64,000 bases of DNA from Paraburkholderia hiiakae (GCF_904848665.1 NZ_CAJHCQ010000001.1:744001-808000); one strand, 5' to 3'; counted from the first letter of the stretch, positions 53,168-63,427 are shown. Notes: generated by a model not told the origin, from the letters alone. Made by a program: numbers and translations.

Positions 53168-54055
53168 TCAGCCCCGCCCCTTCCACGGCACGAGGCGCTT
53201 TTCGAGCGCGCGCATGCCCAGGTCGAAGCCCCAGGCGATGAGCCCGATCAGCACGATGCCCATCACCACGACATCCGTGCGTAGAAAGCTCGACGCGTTG
53301 AGCACCATCTGGCCCAGGCCCGCCGTCGCGGCGACCATCTCGGCGGCCACGAGCGTGGTCCAGCCAAAGCCGATGGCGATACGCAGGCCCGTGAGGATCT
53401 CCGGCAACGCGGCGGGCAGCACGACGAAGCGCACGATCTGCGCGAAGCCGCCGCCCAGCGACGCCGCCGCGCGGATCTGCTCGACGCTCGCGCTCTTCGC
53501 ACCGGCGCGCGCGGCCATCGCGATGGGCGCGAAGCAGGCGAGCCAGATCACGACGATCTTGGCCGTCTCGTCGATGCCGAACCAGATCACCACGAGCGGC
53601 AGGTAGGCGAGCGGCGGCAGCGGCCGGTAGAACTCGAGCGGTGGATCGAGCAGGCCGCGCGCAACGCGCGACACGCCCATCAGGATGCCCACGGGAACGG
53701 CCGTCGCCACCGCGAGCAGGAATGCGCCGAACACGCGCAGCGCGCTCCAGAACAGATGCTCGGAAAGCGGCAGGCCGCCCTGGATGCGGCCATGCCAGGC
53801 GTCGGTGAAGGCCTGCCAGACGGCTTCGGGCGTTGGCAGGAAGAGCGGCGGCAGCCAGTGCAGGTGCGTGGCGAGCCACCAGAGCAGCGCGAGCGCCGCC
53901 ACCGAGGCCGCGCTCAGCGCAGCGGTCGGGCCTTCGCCGGGCATGCGCCAGACTTTCGAGCGGGCGGCTTGCCCGTCACGCGCCTCGCCAGCGTGGGGCA
54001 ACGCGCGACGCGCCTTCAGCGCGACTTCTCTCAACGATTCCTGCGGCACGCTCAT
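53168..54055 (-). CDS. tauC: Taurine/sulfonate ABC transporter permease
   Basis: A 295-residue inner-membrane permease with about six helices. The family EAA loop is [20 protein letters not shown] followed by [10 protein letters not shown], and the start of the core is [20 protein letters not shown]. It works with TauA and TauB to import taurine or other sulfonates as a sulfur source. The start ATG (54055) overlaps the tauB stop by four bases. Confidence 0.9.
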   Translation of the reverse strand: MSVPQESLREVALKARRALPHAGEARDGQAARSKVWRMPGEGPTAALSAASVAALALLWWLATHLHWLPPLFLPTPEAVWQAFTDAWHGRIQGGLPLSEHLFWSALRVFGAFLLAVATAVPVGILMGVSRVARGLLDPPLEFYRPLPPLAYLPLVVIWFGIDETAKIVVIWLACFAPIAMAARAGAKSASVEQIRAAASLGGGFAQIVRFVVLPAALPEILTGLRIAIGFGWTTLVAAEMVAATAGLGQMVLNASSFLRTDVVVMGIVLIGLIAWGFDLGMRALEKRLVPWKGRG

Positions 54056-54855
54056 ACCGGCTCCTCGTGTGCGAGCGCGTCCGCGTGCAGCAAATCCACC
54101 AGCCGCTCGCGCCACGCAATGAATTCCGGCGACGACTTCACCGCGCGCGCGTCGCGCGTGGCGAGATACTGGCGCGCGAACGGCACCTCGTACTCGCGCT
54201 CGATACGGCCCGGCCCCGGCGTCATGACCACGATGCGCGTCGCGAGAAAAAGCGCCTCCTCCACGCTGTGCGTGATGAAGAACACCGTCTTCTGCGTGCG
54301 CGCCCAGACGTCGAGCACGAGCGTTTGCACCTGCTCGCGCGTCATGGCGTCGAGCGCGCCCATCGGCTCGTCCATCAGCAAAATCTGCGGGTCGCTCGCG
54401 AGCGCGCGTGCAATGCCCACGCGTTGCTGCATGCCGCCCGAGAGCGCATACACGCGTTCGCGCGCCTGCGCTTCAAGCCCCACGAGTGCAAGCTGCTCGC
54501 GCGCGATGCGCTCGCGCTGCGCCCTCGGTACGCGCCGAAAACGCAGGCCCAGCGCGACGTTGTCCAGCACGTCGAGCCACGGCAGCAGCGCATGCTTCTG
54601 GAACACCACGCCACGCTCTGCTCCCGGGCCCTCCACGCGCGCGCCGTTTACGCGCACCTCGCCTTGCGCGGGTTCGATGAAGCCCGCAATGCAGTTGAGC
54701 AACGTGGTCTTGCCGCAGCCCGAAGCGCCGAGCGCCACGACGAACTCGCCACTCGCCACTTCGAGGTTCACGTTCGCGAGCGCGACGTTCGGCGGCGCAC
54801 CGCGTCGCGCGCCCTCATAGATGACGGTGAGATCGCGGATCGCGAGCGCGCTCAT
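54052..54855 (-). CDS. tauB: Taurine/sulfonate ABC transporter ATPase
   Basis: A 267-residue ABC ATPase. Walker A is [19 protein letters not shown], the signature is [17 protein letters not shown], Walker B is [17 protein letters not shown] and the switch His is [17 protein letters not shown] precedes the ATG at 54855. It sits 16 bases after tauA and overlaps tauC. Confidence 0.93.
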   Translation of the reverse strand: MSALAIRDLTVIYEGARRGAPPNVALANVNLEVASGEFVVALGASGCGKTTLLNCIAGFIEPAQGEVRVNGARVEGPGAERGVVFQKHALLPWLDVLDNVALGLRFRRVPRAQRERIAREQLALVGLEAQARERVYALSGGMQQRVGIARALASDPQILLMDEPMGALDAMTREQVQTLVLDVWARTQKTVFFITHSVEEALFLATRIVVMTPGPGRIEREYEVPFARQYLATRDARAVKSSPEFIAWRERLVDLLHADALAHEEPV

Positions 54856-54871
54856 CGGTTGCTCCTTGGGT

Positions 54872-55924
54872 TCAGTGCGCAGCGGCGCGCTGCACATACT
54901 GCGGATCGACGCCCACCGAGTAATCGGGCAGCACGTTCTGGATCGTGCCCTGCTCTTTGAGGAAGGTCGCCGTGGCGAGCAACGACTGCGCCGCACCCGA
55001 CTGTGCGCCGCCGCCCAGCCATTGCTTCGAGGCCTGCTCGGCGGGCGTGGGGAAGGCGTAGAGCGCGAGGCTCGCGGGCACTTCGGCGGCATTCGCACCC
55101 GACTCCTTCGCTACGGCCTGCACCTGCGGCGAAGTCGCGTTCCACGCGCTGCGATGCGCGCTGTAATCGGCATCGGCGGCGGCCAGCACCTTGACGAACT
55201 TCGCGACGAAATCGGCGTTGTCCTTCGCAAAGCGCTTGTCCACGACGAAGCCGTCGAAGGTCGCCTTGCCGGTGGCCTTCGCCACCTGGCCCGAAGTAAT
55301 GAGCACCTTGCCGTTCTTCTTCACCTGCGCGAGCACGGGGTCCCAGATATAGGTCGCGTCGATGTTGCCGCGCTGCCAGGCGGCCGCGACTTCGGGCGGA
55401 CGCAGGTTGACGATCTTCACATCGGCGGGATTCACGCCCGCGTTCTGCAGTGCGACGAGCGCGTGAAAGTGCGAGGTCGAGACATACGGCACGCCGATCG
55501 TCTTGCCTTTGAGGCCCGCGATGCTCGTTACGCCCGAACCGTCGCGCGCGACGAGCGCCTCGGCGTCGTTGATGTTGTCGAGAATCCAGAAGAGCGAGAG
55601 ATCCACGCCTTGTGAAAGGCCCGCTGCGATCGGGCTCGAACCGGCCTCGCCGAGCTGCACCGAACCCGAGGCGAGTGCGCGGACCACGTCGGCGCCGCTC
55701 GCCAGCTTGCGGTAGGTGACCTTGTAGCCCGTTTCCTTCTCGACTTCGCCCGTCGCCTGCGCGTAGCGCCACGGCACCACCATGTCCTGATACGCGATCA
55801 CGACCTCGCGCGTTTCGGCATGCGCGCGCGGCGCGCCGAACGTGGCTGCGAGGCAGACGGCGGCCAATGCAACGGCGGCGATGTGCGGGCGGCGTGCGAA
55901 TGCAGGGATAGCGCGTGGGTTCAT
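54872..55924 (-). CDS. tauA: Taurine ABC transporter substrate-binding protein
   Basis: A 350-residue periplasmic protein with a signal peptide ([20 protein letters not shown], cleavage after HA). The motifs VTIGY-like [36 protein letters not shown] and [19 protein letters not shown] match TauA. It binds taurine or related sulfonates. First gene of tauABC; no tauD dioxygenase follows, so desulfonation must be encoded elsewhere. Confidence 0.9.
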   Translation of the reverse strand: MNPRAIPAFARRPHIAAVALAAVCLAATFGAPRAHAETREVVIAYQDMVVPWRYAQATGEVEKETGYKVTYRKLASGADVVRALASGSVQLGEAGSSPIAAGLSQGVDLSLFWILDNINDAEALVARDGSGVTSIAGLKGKTIGVPYVSTSHFHALVALQNAGVNPADVKIVNLRPPEVAAAWQRGNIDATYIWDPVLAQVKKNGKVLITSGQVAKATGKATFDGFVVDKRFAKDNADFVAKFVKVLAAADADYSAHRSAWNATSPQVQAVAKESGANAAEVPASLALYAFPTPAEQASKQWLGGGAQSGAAQSLLATATFLKEQGTIQNVLPDYSVGVDPQYVQRAAAH

Positions 55925-56107
55925 CGAGAGACTCCGGCGGAACGACGTTCGAGTGAATGAAGGTTCCGACTATAGGGAGTCTGGCGGCGGGTGGTTCTAA
56001 CTTATCAGCGTTAGCTAATGACGCTGCTGAAGCATTGCTTTTCGCGCTTGAATGGATGGTGTCGGGATGGCTGCATGACACGCGCTGTTCGAGCGCGGCG
56101 CATAGCA

Positions 56108-56133
56108 AAAAGCCCGCTTTTCAGCGGGCTTTT
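56108..56133 (-). terminator. Rho-independent terminator of lipA
   Basis: A 10-base stem AAAAGCCCGC (56108-56117) with GCGGGCTTTT (56124-56133). On the minus strand the U-tract TTTTT follows. It lies 33 bases after lipA. Confidence 0.85.
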
Positions 56134-56166
56134 CGTGTTGCGTGCTTGCAAGAAGCGGGGGACTGT

Positions 56167-57168
56167 TTAAACCACCCCTGCCCCATGCGCCTGCAGATCG
56201 GCGTGATAGCTCGAGCGCACCATCGCGCCAACGGCCGCGTGCGTGAAGCCCATCTTGTAGGCCTCTTCCTCGTACATCTTGAACGTGTCGGGATGCACGT
56301 ACGAACGGACCGGCAGGTGATGCTCCGAAGGCTGGAGGTACTGGCCGATCGTCAGCATGTCGACGTCATGCGCGCGCAGGTCGCGCATCACCTGAAGAAT
56401 TTCCTCTTCGGTTTCGCCAAGGCCCACCATCAGGCCCGACTTCGTCGCGACTTCGGGATGCAGTGCCTTGAAGTCCTTGAGCAGCTTGAGCGAGTGCGCG
56501 TAGTCCGAACCGGGACGCGCTTCCTTGTAGAGGCGCGGCACCGTCTCGAGGTTGTGGTTCATCACGTCGGGCGGCGCGGCGTTGAGAATGCCGATCGCGC
56601 GGTCCAGACGGCCGCGGAAGTCCGGCGTGAGAATCTCGATACGCGTTTCGGGCGATTGTTCGCGCACCTGGCGGATGCACTCCACGAAGTGGCCGGCGCC
56701 GCCGTCACGCAGGTCGTCGCGGTCCACGCTCGTGATCACGACGTACTTGAGCTTGAGCGCACCGATGGTGCGCGCGAGGTTCGCCGGTTCGTCCGGATCG
56801 AGCGGATCGGGGCGGCCGTGGCCCACGTCGCAGAACGGGCAGCGGCGCGTGCACTTGTCGCCCATGATCATGAACGTCGCGGTGCCCTTGCCGAAGCATT
56901 CGCCGATGTTCGGGCAGCTCGCTTCCTCGCACACCGTGTGCAGGTTGTGCTCGCGCAGGATGTTCTTGATTTCGTAGAAGCGCGAGTTGCCCGTGGCCGC
57001 CTTCACGCGGATCCAGTCAGGCTTCTTGAGCTTCTCGATAGGAATGACCTTGATCGGAATGCGCGAGGTCTTGGCCTGCGCCTTCTGCTTTGCGGTGGCG
57101 TCGTAGGGAACGGCGTCGGCATGGGTGCCAGCGGAGTTCGCAGCGGGGTTCGCAGTTACGTCAGTCAT
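56167..57168 (-). CDS. lipA: Lipoyl synthase
   Basis: A 333-residue radical-SAM enzyme inserting two sulfurs into octanoyl groups. The auxiliary cluster cysteines are in [16 protein letters not shown]; the radical-SAM cluster is [10 protein letters not shown]; the conserved C-terminal serine is in [11 protein letters not shown]. The start at 57168 ([10 protein letters not shown]) precedes a ~50-residue polar extension seen in relatives. It follows lipB after 13 bases, so the lipoylation pathway forms one operon. Confidence 0.96.
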   Translation of the reverse strand: MTDVTANPAANSAGTHADAVPYDATAKQKAQAKTSRIPIKVIPIEKLKKPDWIRVKAATGNSRFYEIKNILREHNLHTVCEEASCPNIGECFGKGTATFMIMGDKCTRRCPFCDVGHGRPDPLDPDEPANLARTIGALKLKYVVITSVDRDDLRDGGAGHFVECIRQVREQSPETRIEILTPDFRGRLDRAIGILNAAPPDVMNHNLETVPRLYKEARPGSDYAHSLKLLKDFKALHPEVATKSGLMVGLGETEEEILQVMRDLRAHDVDMLTIGQYLQPSEHHLPVRSYVHPDTFKMYEEEAYKMGFTHAAVGAMVRSSYHADLQAHGAGVV

Positions 57169-57181
57169 GCTTTCGATCCAG

Positions 57182-58042
57182 TCAGGCCGCCGGTGCAACG
57201 CCAGCCTGCGGTTGCGGCGGTTGCCCGCCTGGGGCCGCATGGGCGGCCGGGTCCACTGCAGCCGCTTCGGCTGAAGGGTCTGTGGCAGCCGCTTCGGCTA
57301 CCGTTAGAAGTGTTGCTGCGTGCGCCGCGAGATTCGCCTCGAGCCGCGCCGCCAGCGTGGCGGCCACATCGCGCCAACTCGCCGCCACACCCAGCGTGGC
57401 CATGTCGACGGTTTCGAGACCGGCGTATCCACACGGATTGATCGCGAGAAATGGGTTCAGATCCATCGACACGTTCAGGCTCACGCCGTGATAGCTGCAG
57501 CCGTTGCGGATCTTCAGCCCGAGGGCGGCGACTTTCGCGCCCGTGTGCGCGGCGCTCGCGCCGCTGGCGTCTTGCGGCACGTAAATGCCAGGCGCGCCGG
57601 CCTTGCGCTCGCCCGCGAGATTATACGCCGCGAGTGTTTCGATCACCGCGTCCTCGATGAGCGTGACGAGCTCGCGCACCATGAGCTTCCGGCGCCGCAA
57701 GTCGAGCAGCAGGTAGGCCACCACCTGGCCCGGACCGTGATACGTGATCTGGCCGCCGCGATCGATCTGCACGAGCGGGATGCCGCTGTTCTCAACCAGC
57801 AGGTGCTCGGGCTTGCCGGCCTGGCCAAGCGTGAACACTGGCGGATGCTCGACGAGCCAGATTTCGTCGGACGTATTCGCGTCACGGGCTGCCGTGAACT
57901 CGCGCATGGCATCGAAGCTCGTCTGATACGCCTCGTTGCCGCGCCAGCGCACGACGATGAGCGAATTTGCCGGTTGGCAGTCGGCCGCGGTTGTACCGGG
58001 GTCCGAAGGAATTTGCGAGGATGAAACCGGGGTGGCGCACAT
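57182..58042 (-). CDS. lipB: Octanoyl-[acyl carrier protein]:protein transferase LipB, with Ala-rich tail
   Basis: A 286-residue enzyme that moves octanoate from ACP to lipoyl domains. Motifs: [39 protein letters not shown], the catalytic Lys in [15 protein letters not shown] and catalytic Cys in [14 protein letters not shown]. The domain ends near residue 250. The last ~40 residues are Ala/Pro-rich ([20 protein letters not shown]) and absent from most LipB proteins. Confidence 0.93.
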   Translation of the reverse strand: MCATPVSSSQIPSDPGTTAADCQPANSLIVVRWRGNEAYQTSFDAMREFTAARDANTSDEIWLVEHPPVFTLGQAGKPEHLLVENSGIPLVQIDRGGQITYHGPGQVVAYLLLDLRRRKLMVRELVTLIEDAVIETLAAYNLAGERKAGAPGIYVPQDASGASAAHTGAKVAALGLKIRNGCSYHGVSLNVSMDLNPFLAINPCGYAGLETVDMATLGVAASWRDVAATLAARLEANLAAHAATLLTVAEAAATDPSAEAAAVDPAAHAAPGGQPPQPQAGVAPAA

Positions 58043-58161
58043 GATTCCGCGAGTTTACCGAATTCGGGACAAGCGCGCCGGGCATGCTGCGGATAACGGC
58101 GGCGGTGGGTTGCCCTCCCACCGCCGCGTTTGAACGATCGGCCATAAGGCCAAACCGAGGG

Positions 58162-58488
58162 TCAAACCGTGCGCCAGCCGTCGCCGATGTGAACGCCTGC
58201 GCGCTGTGCGGCGCGTGCGGCGAGATCGACCACGCGCTCACCCAGGCGCGCCGGCGCCGCGAACCCCACCCAGGCGGGCGCGCCGCCTTCTGCGCCGATC
58301 CACAGGCGCTCGCCGCGGCGCAGCCGCAGCGTGTGGCCGGGTTCGAGCCAGTAATCGGCGGTGTCGTCGCTGCGCGTGACCCAGACGGTGCCGCACTTCA
58401 CGGTCAGCCGCGTGCTGCGCGTGACGCGCACAGAAGCCGTTTGATCGGCCGCCACTTCAAACGTGATATCCGAAGAAATTTCTCTCAT
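58162..58488 (-). CDS. DUF2917 family protein
   Basis: A 108-residue protein beginning MREISSDITFEVAADQ, followed by a small beta-rich (cupin-like) domain: VKCGTVWVTRSDDTADYWLE and GHTLRLRRGERLWI. This is the DUF2917 pattern. The function is unknown. GGAG lies 6 bases before the start at 58488; a longer frame to 58566 is not supported. It is divergent from a LysR-type gene 101 bases away, a pairing that suggests regulation by it. Confidence 0.75.
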   Translation of the reverse strand: MREISSDITFEVAADQTASVRVTRSTRLTVKCGTVWVTRSDDTADYWLEPGHTLRLRRGERLWIGAEGGAPAWVGFAAPARLGERVVDLAARAAQRAGVHIGDGWRTV

Positions 58489-58589
58489 TTTCGACTCCGA
58501 ATGACCTGCTCCGATGGCTACAATCGTAGACACCATAAGGGGTCGAGCAAAACGATCAATTTTCACGGCTATGTGAGAAAAAATACGAT

Positions 58590-59567
58590 ATGGATCTGCG
58601 CCAGCTACCCGCGCTGAATGCGCTCAAGGCCTTCGAAGCCGCCGCCCGCCACGAAAGCTTCTCGCGCGCCGCCGACGAACTCTTCGTCACGCACGGCGCC
58701 GTGAGCCACCAGATCCGCGCGCTCGAGGCGGAGCTGGGCGTGGCGCTCTTCGCGCGCGACGGCAAGCGCGTGCGCGTGACCGACACCGGCCGCCGCTACG
58801 CCGGCCAGGTGCGCGACGCGCTCAACCAGCTCGCGCACGCCACCCAGGAAATTCGCGCAGGCGACCGCGACCGGCGGCTCGTGGTGTCGATGCTGTCGTC
58901 GTTCGCGGCGCGCTGGGTCACGCCACGCATCGGCCGCTTCATCGAGGCGCATCCGCAGTGGGACGTCGAGCTGCAATCCACGAATTCGCTCACCGACTTC
59001 GCGCGCGACGATGTCGATGTCGCCATCCGCTTTGGCTACGGGCACTATCCGGGGCTGCATGCCGAGCTGCTGCTCGACGAGATCTTCTTTCCGGCCTGCT
59101 CGCCCGATTTCAACGGCGGCAAGCTGCCGAGCGACCCGCGCGAGCTCGCGAAACTGCCGCTACTGCGCTCGGACGACGAACTCTGGCGCCCCTGGTTCGA
59201 CGCCGCGGGCCTCGAGGACCTGCCCGAACCGAAGCGCGGCGTGCTCTACCAGGACTCGTCGAACCTGCTGCAGGCGGCCATGGACGGCCAGGGCATCGCG
59301 CTCGTGCGCCGCTCGCTCGCCATGCACGAGATCACGCTCGGACGCCTCGTGCGCCTCATCAAGGACGTCGACGGGCCGAGCCCTTGGCGCTACTACTTCA
59401 TCTGCCCGCCGCAACGCATGCAGACCGAGCGCGTGCGGGCCTTTCGCGACTGGGTGTTCGACGAGGTCGCGCGCTTTCGGCGGCTCTACGAGGACGCCTG
59501 CGAAGCCGGTCCGCTGATGACGGCCGCCGCGGCGGCTCAACGCGCACGGTTGGGCGACGTGCCCTGA
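58590..59567 (+). CDS. LysR-family regulator, GcvA type
   Basis: A 325-residue regulator. The N-terminal winged helix is LPALNALKAFEAAARHESFS and RAADELFVTHGAVSHQIRAL, as in GcvA. The effector domain follows (LVVSMLSSFAARWVTPRIGR; VDVAIRFGYGHYPGLHAELL). The last ~20 residues are Ala-rich. The target is probably the divergent DUF2917 gene and its own promoter. The ligand is unknown; resemblance to GcvA does not prove a glycine role. Confidence 0.88.
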   Translation: MDLRQLPALNALKAFEAAARHESFSRAADELFVTHGAVSHQIRALEAELGVALFARDGKRVRVTDTGRRYAGQVRDALNQLAHATQEIRAGDRDRRLVVSMLSSFAARWVTPRIGRFIEAHPQWDVELQSTNSLTDFARDDVDVAIRFGYGHYPGLHAELLLDEIFFPACSPDFNGGKLPSDPRELAKLPLLRSDDELWRPWFDAAGLEDLPEPKRGVLYQDSSNLLQAAMDGQGIALVRRSLAMHEITLGRLVRLIKDVDGPSPWRYYFICPPQRMQTERVRAFRDWVFDEVARFRRLYEDACEAGPLMTAAAAAQRARLGDVP

Positions 59568-59645
59568 AACGCAAGCCCTGGAGGCAACGAGGGCCGCGTA
59601 TGGCGGCCCTCGTCGTTCGAATCACTACCGGCGAAGCGCCAACGC

Positions 59646-59948
59646 TTACAGCACGATCTTCACCATCGGATGCCCAGTGAGGGCACGATAGATGTCGTCG
59701 AGGTGCGCCTGGCTTGTGGCGCGCACCGTCACGGTGAGGCCCGTGTAGTTGCCGCCGCTCGAGGGACGCGTCTCGATGGTCGTCGCGTCGAAGCCGCCGT
59801 CGAATTCGCGCAGCACCGTCACGATGGTGTCCTGGAATTCCGGATGCGTCTTGCCCATCACCTTGATCGGGAAGTCGCAGGGGAATTCGATCAGCGATTC
59901 TTTCGCTTCGGGGTTGCTTGTCTGCTGTGTCACGTTCGTCACGTTCAT
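59646..59948 (-). CDS. DUF493 (YbeD) family protein
   Basis: A 100-residue protein with the ACT-like YbeD fold. Motifs: LIEFPCDFPIKVMGKTHPEF and GGNYTGLTVTVRATSQAHLD, ending LTGHPMVKIVL. It is commonly encoded between a DD-carboxypeptidase and lipB. Its first four bases overlap the end of the transaminase gene (ATGA). Function unproven; possibly regulatory. Confidence 0.88.
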   Translation of the reverse strand: MNVTNVTQQTSNPEAKESLIEFPCDFPIKVMGKTHPEFQDTIVTVLREFDGGFDATTIETRPSSGGNYTGLTVTVRATSQAHLDDIYRALTGHPMVKIVL

Positions 59949-60928
59949 TTCTCCACTACCTGTAGCTCGGCGGCCGCTGCTCGCACAGCCTCCGCCTCGC
60001 GTTGCTTCGCGCGCTGATACGCCGCATAAAGCGCCGCGTAAACCGGGCCCGGCTTGCCGCCGCCCACCGGCTTGCCGTCGAGCGCGACGACCGCCAGCAC
60101 TTCCTTCGTTGCCGAGGTCACGAGAATTTCGTCCGCTTGGCGCAGTTCGGCCTCGGCCACTTCACGGGCTTCGAAACGCACGCCGCACTCCGCGGCCAGT
60201 TCCTCGATCAGGCCGTACCGTATGCCTTCGAGAATGCGGTTGCTGCGCGGCGGCGCAAAGAGCGCGCCGCCCTTCACGACCCACACATTCGCCGACGATG
60301 CCTCGGTCAGCCAGCCGTCGCGCAGCTGGATCGTCTCGAACGCGTCGTTTTCCGCTGCGTGCTGCGCCATCAGCACGTTGCCGAGCAGCGAGGTCGACTT
60401 GATGTCGCAATTCAGCCAGCGTTTGTCTTCAGCGCTCACGCAGCGCACGCCGTGCTCGCGGTGCGCCTCGCCCGGCAGCTTGAGCGGATTGACCATCGCG
60501 AACACGGTGGGCGTGGCCGCTACGGGGAACGCGTGGCCGCGCGGCGCGACGCCGCGCGTGACCTGCACGTAGAAGTTGGCGTGAGCATCCCGCGCGAGCG
60601 CGCCCGCCGCTTCGTTCGCCTCGATCAGGCGCGCGACGAGCGCGCGCCAGCCCGCTTCGTCGAACGGATTCGCAATGCCGACCTTCTCGAGCGAGCGCTT
60701 GAGCCGCGCGAGATGGTGCGCCATGCGAAACGGCACGCGCATGTTGCCCTCACCACCGGCCGCGTTGAGCGCATAAACGGGCACGACCTCGTAGATGCCG
60801 TCGCCGAAGATGAAGCCGCGATCGAGCACGGGAATACGCGCTTCTGAAAGCGGCGTGAACTCACCGTTGAGCCAGACGAGCGGCTCGGCGGCTTGCGTCG
60901 CCGCTTGCGCCGCTGAAGTACCCGTCAT
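59945..60928 (-). CDS. dat: D-amino acid transaminase
   Basis: A 327-residue fold-IV PLP aminotransferase. It begins after a short leader with PLVWLNGEFTPLSEARIPVL and DRGFIFGDGIYEVVPVY. The PLP lysine lies in LNCDIKSTSLLGNVLMAQ, followed by EASSANVWVV and EILVTSATKEVLAV. It interconverts D-alanine and D-glutamate with keto acids. The start ATG overlaps the carboxypeptidase stop by one base (TGATG). Confidence 0.9.
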   Translation of the reverse strand: MTGTSAAQAATQAAEPLVWLNGEFTPLSEARIPVLDRGFIFGDGIYEVVPVYALNAAGGEGNMRVPFRMAHHLARLKRSLEKVGIANPFDEAGWRALVARLIEANEAAGALARDAHANFYVQVTRGVAPRGHAFPVAATPTVFAMVNPLKLPGEAHREHGVRCVSAEDKRWLNCDIKSTSLLGNVLMAQHAAENDAFETIQLRDGWLTEASSANVWVVKGGALFAPPRSNRILEGIRYGLIEELAAECGVRFEAREVAEAELRQADEILVTSATKEVLAVVALDGKPVGGGKPGPVYAALYAAYQRAKQREAEAVRAAAAELQVVEK

Positions 60929-62142
60929 CACTTCTTCTTGTTGACCATGAGCATGAGCGAATCCCACACGCGGCCAACGATACCGGCTTGGGGCACGGCT
61001 TCGAGCGCGACGAGCGGAATCTGCGCAAGCACCTTGCCGTCCGCGCCCACGAACTTCGCCGTGCCAACCTGCTGGCCAACCGCGAGCGGCGCGATCAGCG
61101 GGCTGTTGAGTTCGACCTGCGGCTTGGCCTTGTCGGCGGCGCCCTTGGGCAGCGTCACGTACTGGTCCTTCTGTACGCCGACCTTCACGGCGTCGAGCGT
61201 GCCCTTGTAGACGCGCGGCGTCGCGACTGCCTGGTTCGCCTGATAGATACGCGTCGTGTCGTACGCGCTATAGCCGTAGTTCAGCATCTTCAGGCTGTCC
61301 TGCACGCGGTCGTGTTCCTTCTGCTCGCCCATCATCACCGAGACGAGACGGCGGTTGCCGCCGCCCGCGAGCGGACGCTTGGCCGACGCGATCAGGCAGT
61401 AGCCCGCGGCTTGCGTGTGGCCGGTCTTCAGGCCGTCGACCGTCGGGTCGATCCACAGCAGGCGGTTGCGGTTCGGCTGCTTGATGTTGTTGTACTTGAA
61501 TTCCTTGACCGAGAAGATGTCGTAGTACTCGGGAAAATCGCGGATCAGACGCGCGGAAAGCGTGGCGAGGTCGCCGGCCGTCGTGTAGTGATTCGGGTCG
61601 GGCATGCCGTTCACGTCGGCGAAGTGCGTGTGCGCCATGCCGAGCTTCTGCGCTTCGGCGTTCATCATGTTGACGAAGTTCGCTTCGCTGCCGCCCACCA
61701 GTTCGGCAAGTGCGATAGCCGCGTCGTTGCCCGACTGGATGATCATGCCGTACACGAGGTCGTGCACCGAGACGGGCTTGTTCGCTTCGATGAACATGCG
61801 CGACTCGTCGTTCTTCACGCGGCGCACGGCTTCGCTCGGCGTGACGATCTGATCCATCGTGATCTTCTTGCTCTGCAGCGCCTCGAACACGAGGTACGCG
61901 GTCATGAGCTTCGTGAGCGATGCGGGCTCGACGCGCTCATCGGCATTGCCGGATGCGAGGACCTGGTTCGCGGTGGCGTCGACGAGCACCCACGAGCGTG
62001 CATTCACGCCAGGAGGCGGCACCTGCGCGAACGCGCTCGCGCTCGCCAGGAGCGTGGCGGGCAAGAGCGCTGCGAGCGTGACATTGCGAACGATGGAAGA
62101 AGGAACGAAAGAAGACGGTTGGCCGGAGGAGAGAAAACGCAT
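60928..62142 (-). CDS. dacC: D-alanyl-D-alanine carboxypeptidase (PBP5/6 family)
   Basis: A 404-residue penicillin-binding protein with a signal peptide (LAALLPATLLASASAFAQ). The active sites are the SxxK of EPASLTKLMTAYLVF, SGN in MIIQSGNDAAIALAE and KTG in VDGLKTGHTQAAGYC. The PBP5 C-terminal domain follows. The last residues (VGRVWDSLMLMVNKKK) form the amphipathic membrane anchor. It trims the terminal D-Ala from peptidoglycan peptides. Symbol dacA is equally possible. Confidence 0.93.
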   Translation of the reverse strand: MRFLSSGQPSSFVPSSIVRNVTLAALLPATLLASASAFAQVPPPGVNARSWVLVDATANQVLASGNADERVEPASLTKLMTAYLVFEALQSKKITMDQIVTPSEAVRRVKNDESRMFIEANKPVSVHDLVYGMIIQSGNDAAIALAELVGGSEANFVNMMNAEAQKLGMAHTHFADVNGMPDPNHYTTAGDLATLSARLIRDFPEYYDIFSVKEFKYNNIKQPNRNRLLWIDPTVDGLKTGHTQAAGYCLIASAKRPLAGGGNRRLVSVMMGEQKEHDRVQDSLKMLNYGYSAYDTTRIYQANQAVATPRVYKGTLDAVKVGVQKDQYVTLPKGAADKAKPQVELNSPLIAPLAVGQQVGTAKFVGADGKVLAQIPLVALEAVPQAGIVGRVWDSLMLMVNKKK

Positions 62143-62378
62143 AGGTTCAGGTCGGGCTGAATGGGGACGGGATGAGCGTAGCGCGCCATGCGGCGCACGG
62201 TCGGAGAAAGCCGGAATGCGGGTGCCGTGCACGCGCCGATCGCAGCGCAGCAAGCACAAAATTGGCGAACATTATACGCGCCACGTCGTGGCGAATTTTC
62301 GCGATGTCACACGTTTGCGCATACCTGTCGTGCATTTTTCGCGCATTTCTCTCGCCGTACGCCAGTGACTGACGGCTT

Positions 62379-62421
62379 GCATCGGGCCCCGAAAGATAGA
62401 CGAAACATCGGGGCCCGATGC
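62379..62421. terminator. Long perfect hairpin downstream of the hydrolase gene
   Basis: A 14-base perfect stem (62379-62392 with 62408-62421) around a 15-base loop, 10 bases after the hydrolase stop. It is very GC-rich and lacks a U-tract, so it may be a 3'-end stabiliser or a terminator that needs Rho. Confidence 0.5.
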
Positions 62422-62431
62422 GAATGAAATA

Positions 62432-63064
62432 TCAGCGCCAGGCTTCGACGATGATGCGCTTCAGGATATGCAGCTTGCGATGCAGGAAGTGTTCTGCCCC
62501 CGGAATCACGACGATCGGCAATTCCTGCGGGCGCGCCCATTCGTACACCGAGACAATGGGCACGGTGTCGTCGAGTTCGCCGTGGATCACGAGCGTGTCG
62601 TCGCGCACCGGCGCGACTTCCCAACGGCTTGCAGCGGTGCCGACGAACACCATGCGCTCGATCGCGCCGCCGGCTTCCAGATAGCGCTTCGCAACGTGCG
62701 AAAGCACGAAGGTGCCGAAGGAAAAGCCCGCGAGCACGAGCGGCACGTCGGCCTGGCCCGGTTGCGCGCGCATATACGCGAGCAGTTCGAGCAGATCGTC
62801 CTGCTCGCCGATGCCGTCGTCGTGCGTGCCCGCCGTTTCGCCGACGCCGCGAAAGTTCGAGCGATATGTCGTGTAGCCGAGTTGCACCAGCGTGCGTGCG
62901 AGCGTTTGCGCGACCTTGTTGTCCATCGTGCCGCCAAAGAGCGGATGCGGATGCGCGACGAGCGCAATGCCGCGCGGCGTCGTGCCTGCGTCGGGCAAGT
63001 CGAGCGCGCATTCGATCTTGCCGACGGGACCGTCGATCTGGAATTTTTGTGTCTGGGCGTTCAT
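62432..63064 (-). CDS. Alpha/beta hydrolase of the dienelactone-hydrolase-like family
   Basis: A 210-residue single-domain hydrolase. It has the oxyanion region VAHPHPLFGGTMDNKVA, the nucleophile elbow VLAGFSFGTFVLSHV, the acid in HGELDDTVPIV and the His in IPGAEHFLHRKL, so the triad is complete. No signal peptide. Relatives are called YcjY- or YfhR-like; the substrate is unknown. Confidence 0.85.
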   Translation of the reverse strand: MNAQTQKFQIDGPVGKIECALDLPDAGTTPRGIALVAHPHPLFGGTMDNKVAQTLARTLVQLGYTTYRSNFRGVGETAGTHDDGIGEQDDLLELLAYMRAQPGQADVPLVLAGFSFGTFVLSHVAKRYLEAGGAIERMVFVGTAASRWEVAPVRDDTLVIHGELDDTVPIVSVYEWARPQELPIVVIPGAEHFLHRKLHILKRIIVEAWR

Positions 63065-63100
63065 CGTGCGGCAGTCCTTATTGGCCGTGCATTGGGTCGA

Positions 63101-63427
63101 TCAGCGATCGATTTTCAGGCGCTCGACCACCTGCCCGTTCTGCAGATGCGAGACGACGATTTCGTCGATGTCGCTCTCGTCGATATACGTGTACCACGTG
63201 CCTTCCGGATACACGACGACGGCCGGGCCCTCCTCGCAGCGGTCGAGGCAACCCGCCTTGTTGATGCGCACCTGTCCCGGCCCTGCGAGGCCAAGCTGCT
63301 TCACGCGCTTTTTCGCGTACTCCTGCATGGCTTGCGCATTGCAATTCGCGCAGCTCGGGCGGTCCGCGCCTGGGTCGCGCTGGTTCAGGCAGAAAAAGAC
63401 GTGGTACTTGTAGAACGAATCGGTCAT
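63101..63427 (-). CDS. Thioredoxin-like [2Fe-2S] ferredoxin
   Basis: A 108-residue protein. Four candidate cluster ligands are visible: HVFFCLNQRDPG, PSCANC, and NKAGCLDRCEEGPAVVVYPE. The pattern matches the thioredoxin-like 2Fe-2S family. Start MTDSFYKYHVFF at 63427. It ends 36 bases before the hydrolase start and shares its direction. Electron partner is unknown. Confidence 0.88.
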   Translation of the reverse strand: MTDSFYKYHVFFCLNQRDPGADRPSCANCNAQAMQEYAKKRVKQLGLAGPGQVRINKAGCLDRCEEGPAVVVYPEGTWYTYIDESDIDEIVVSHLQNGQVVERLKIDR

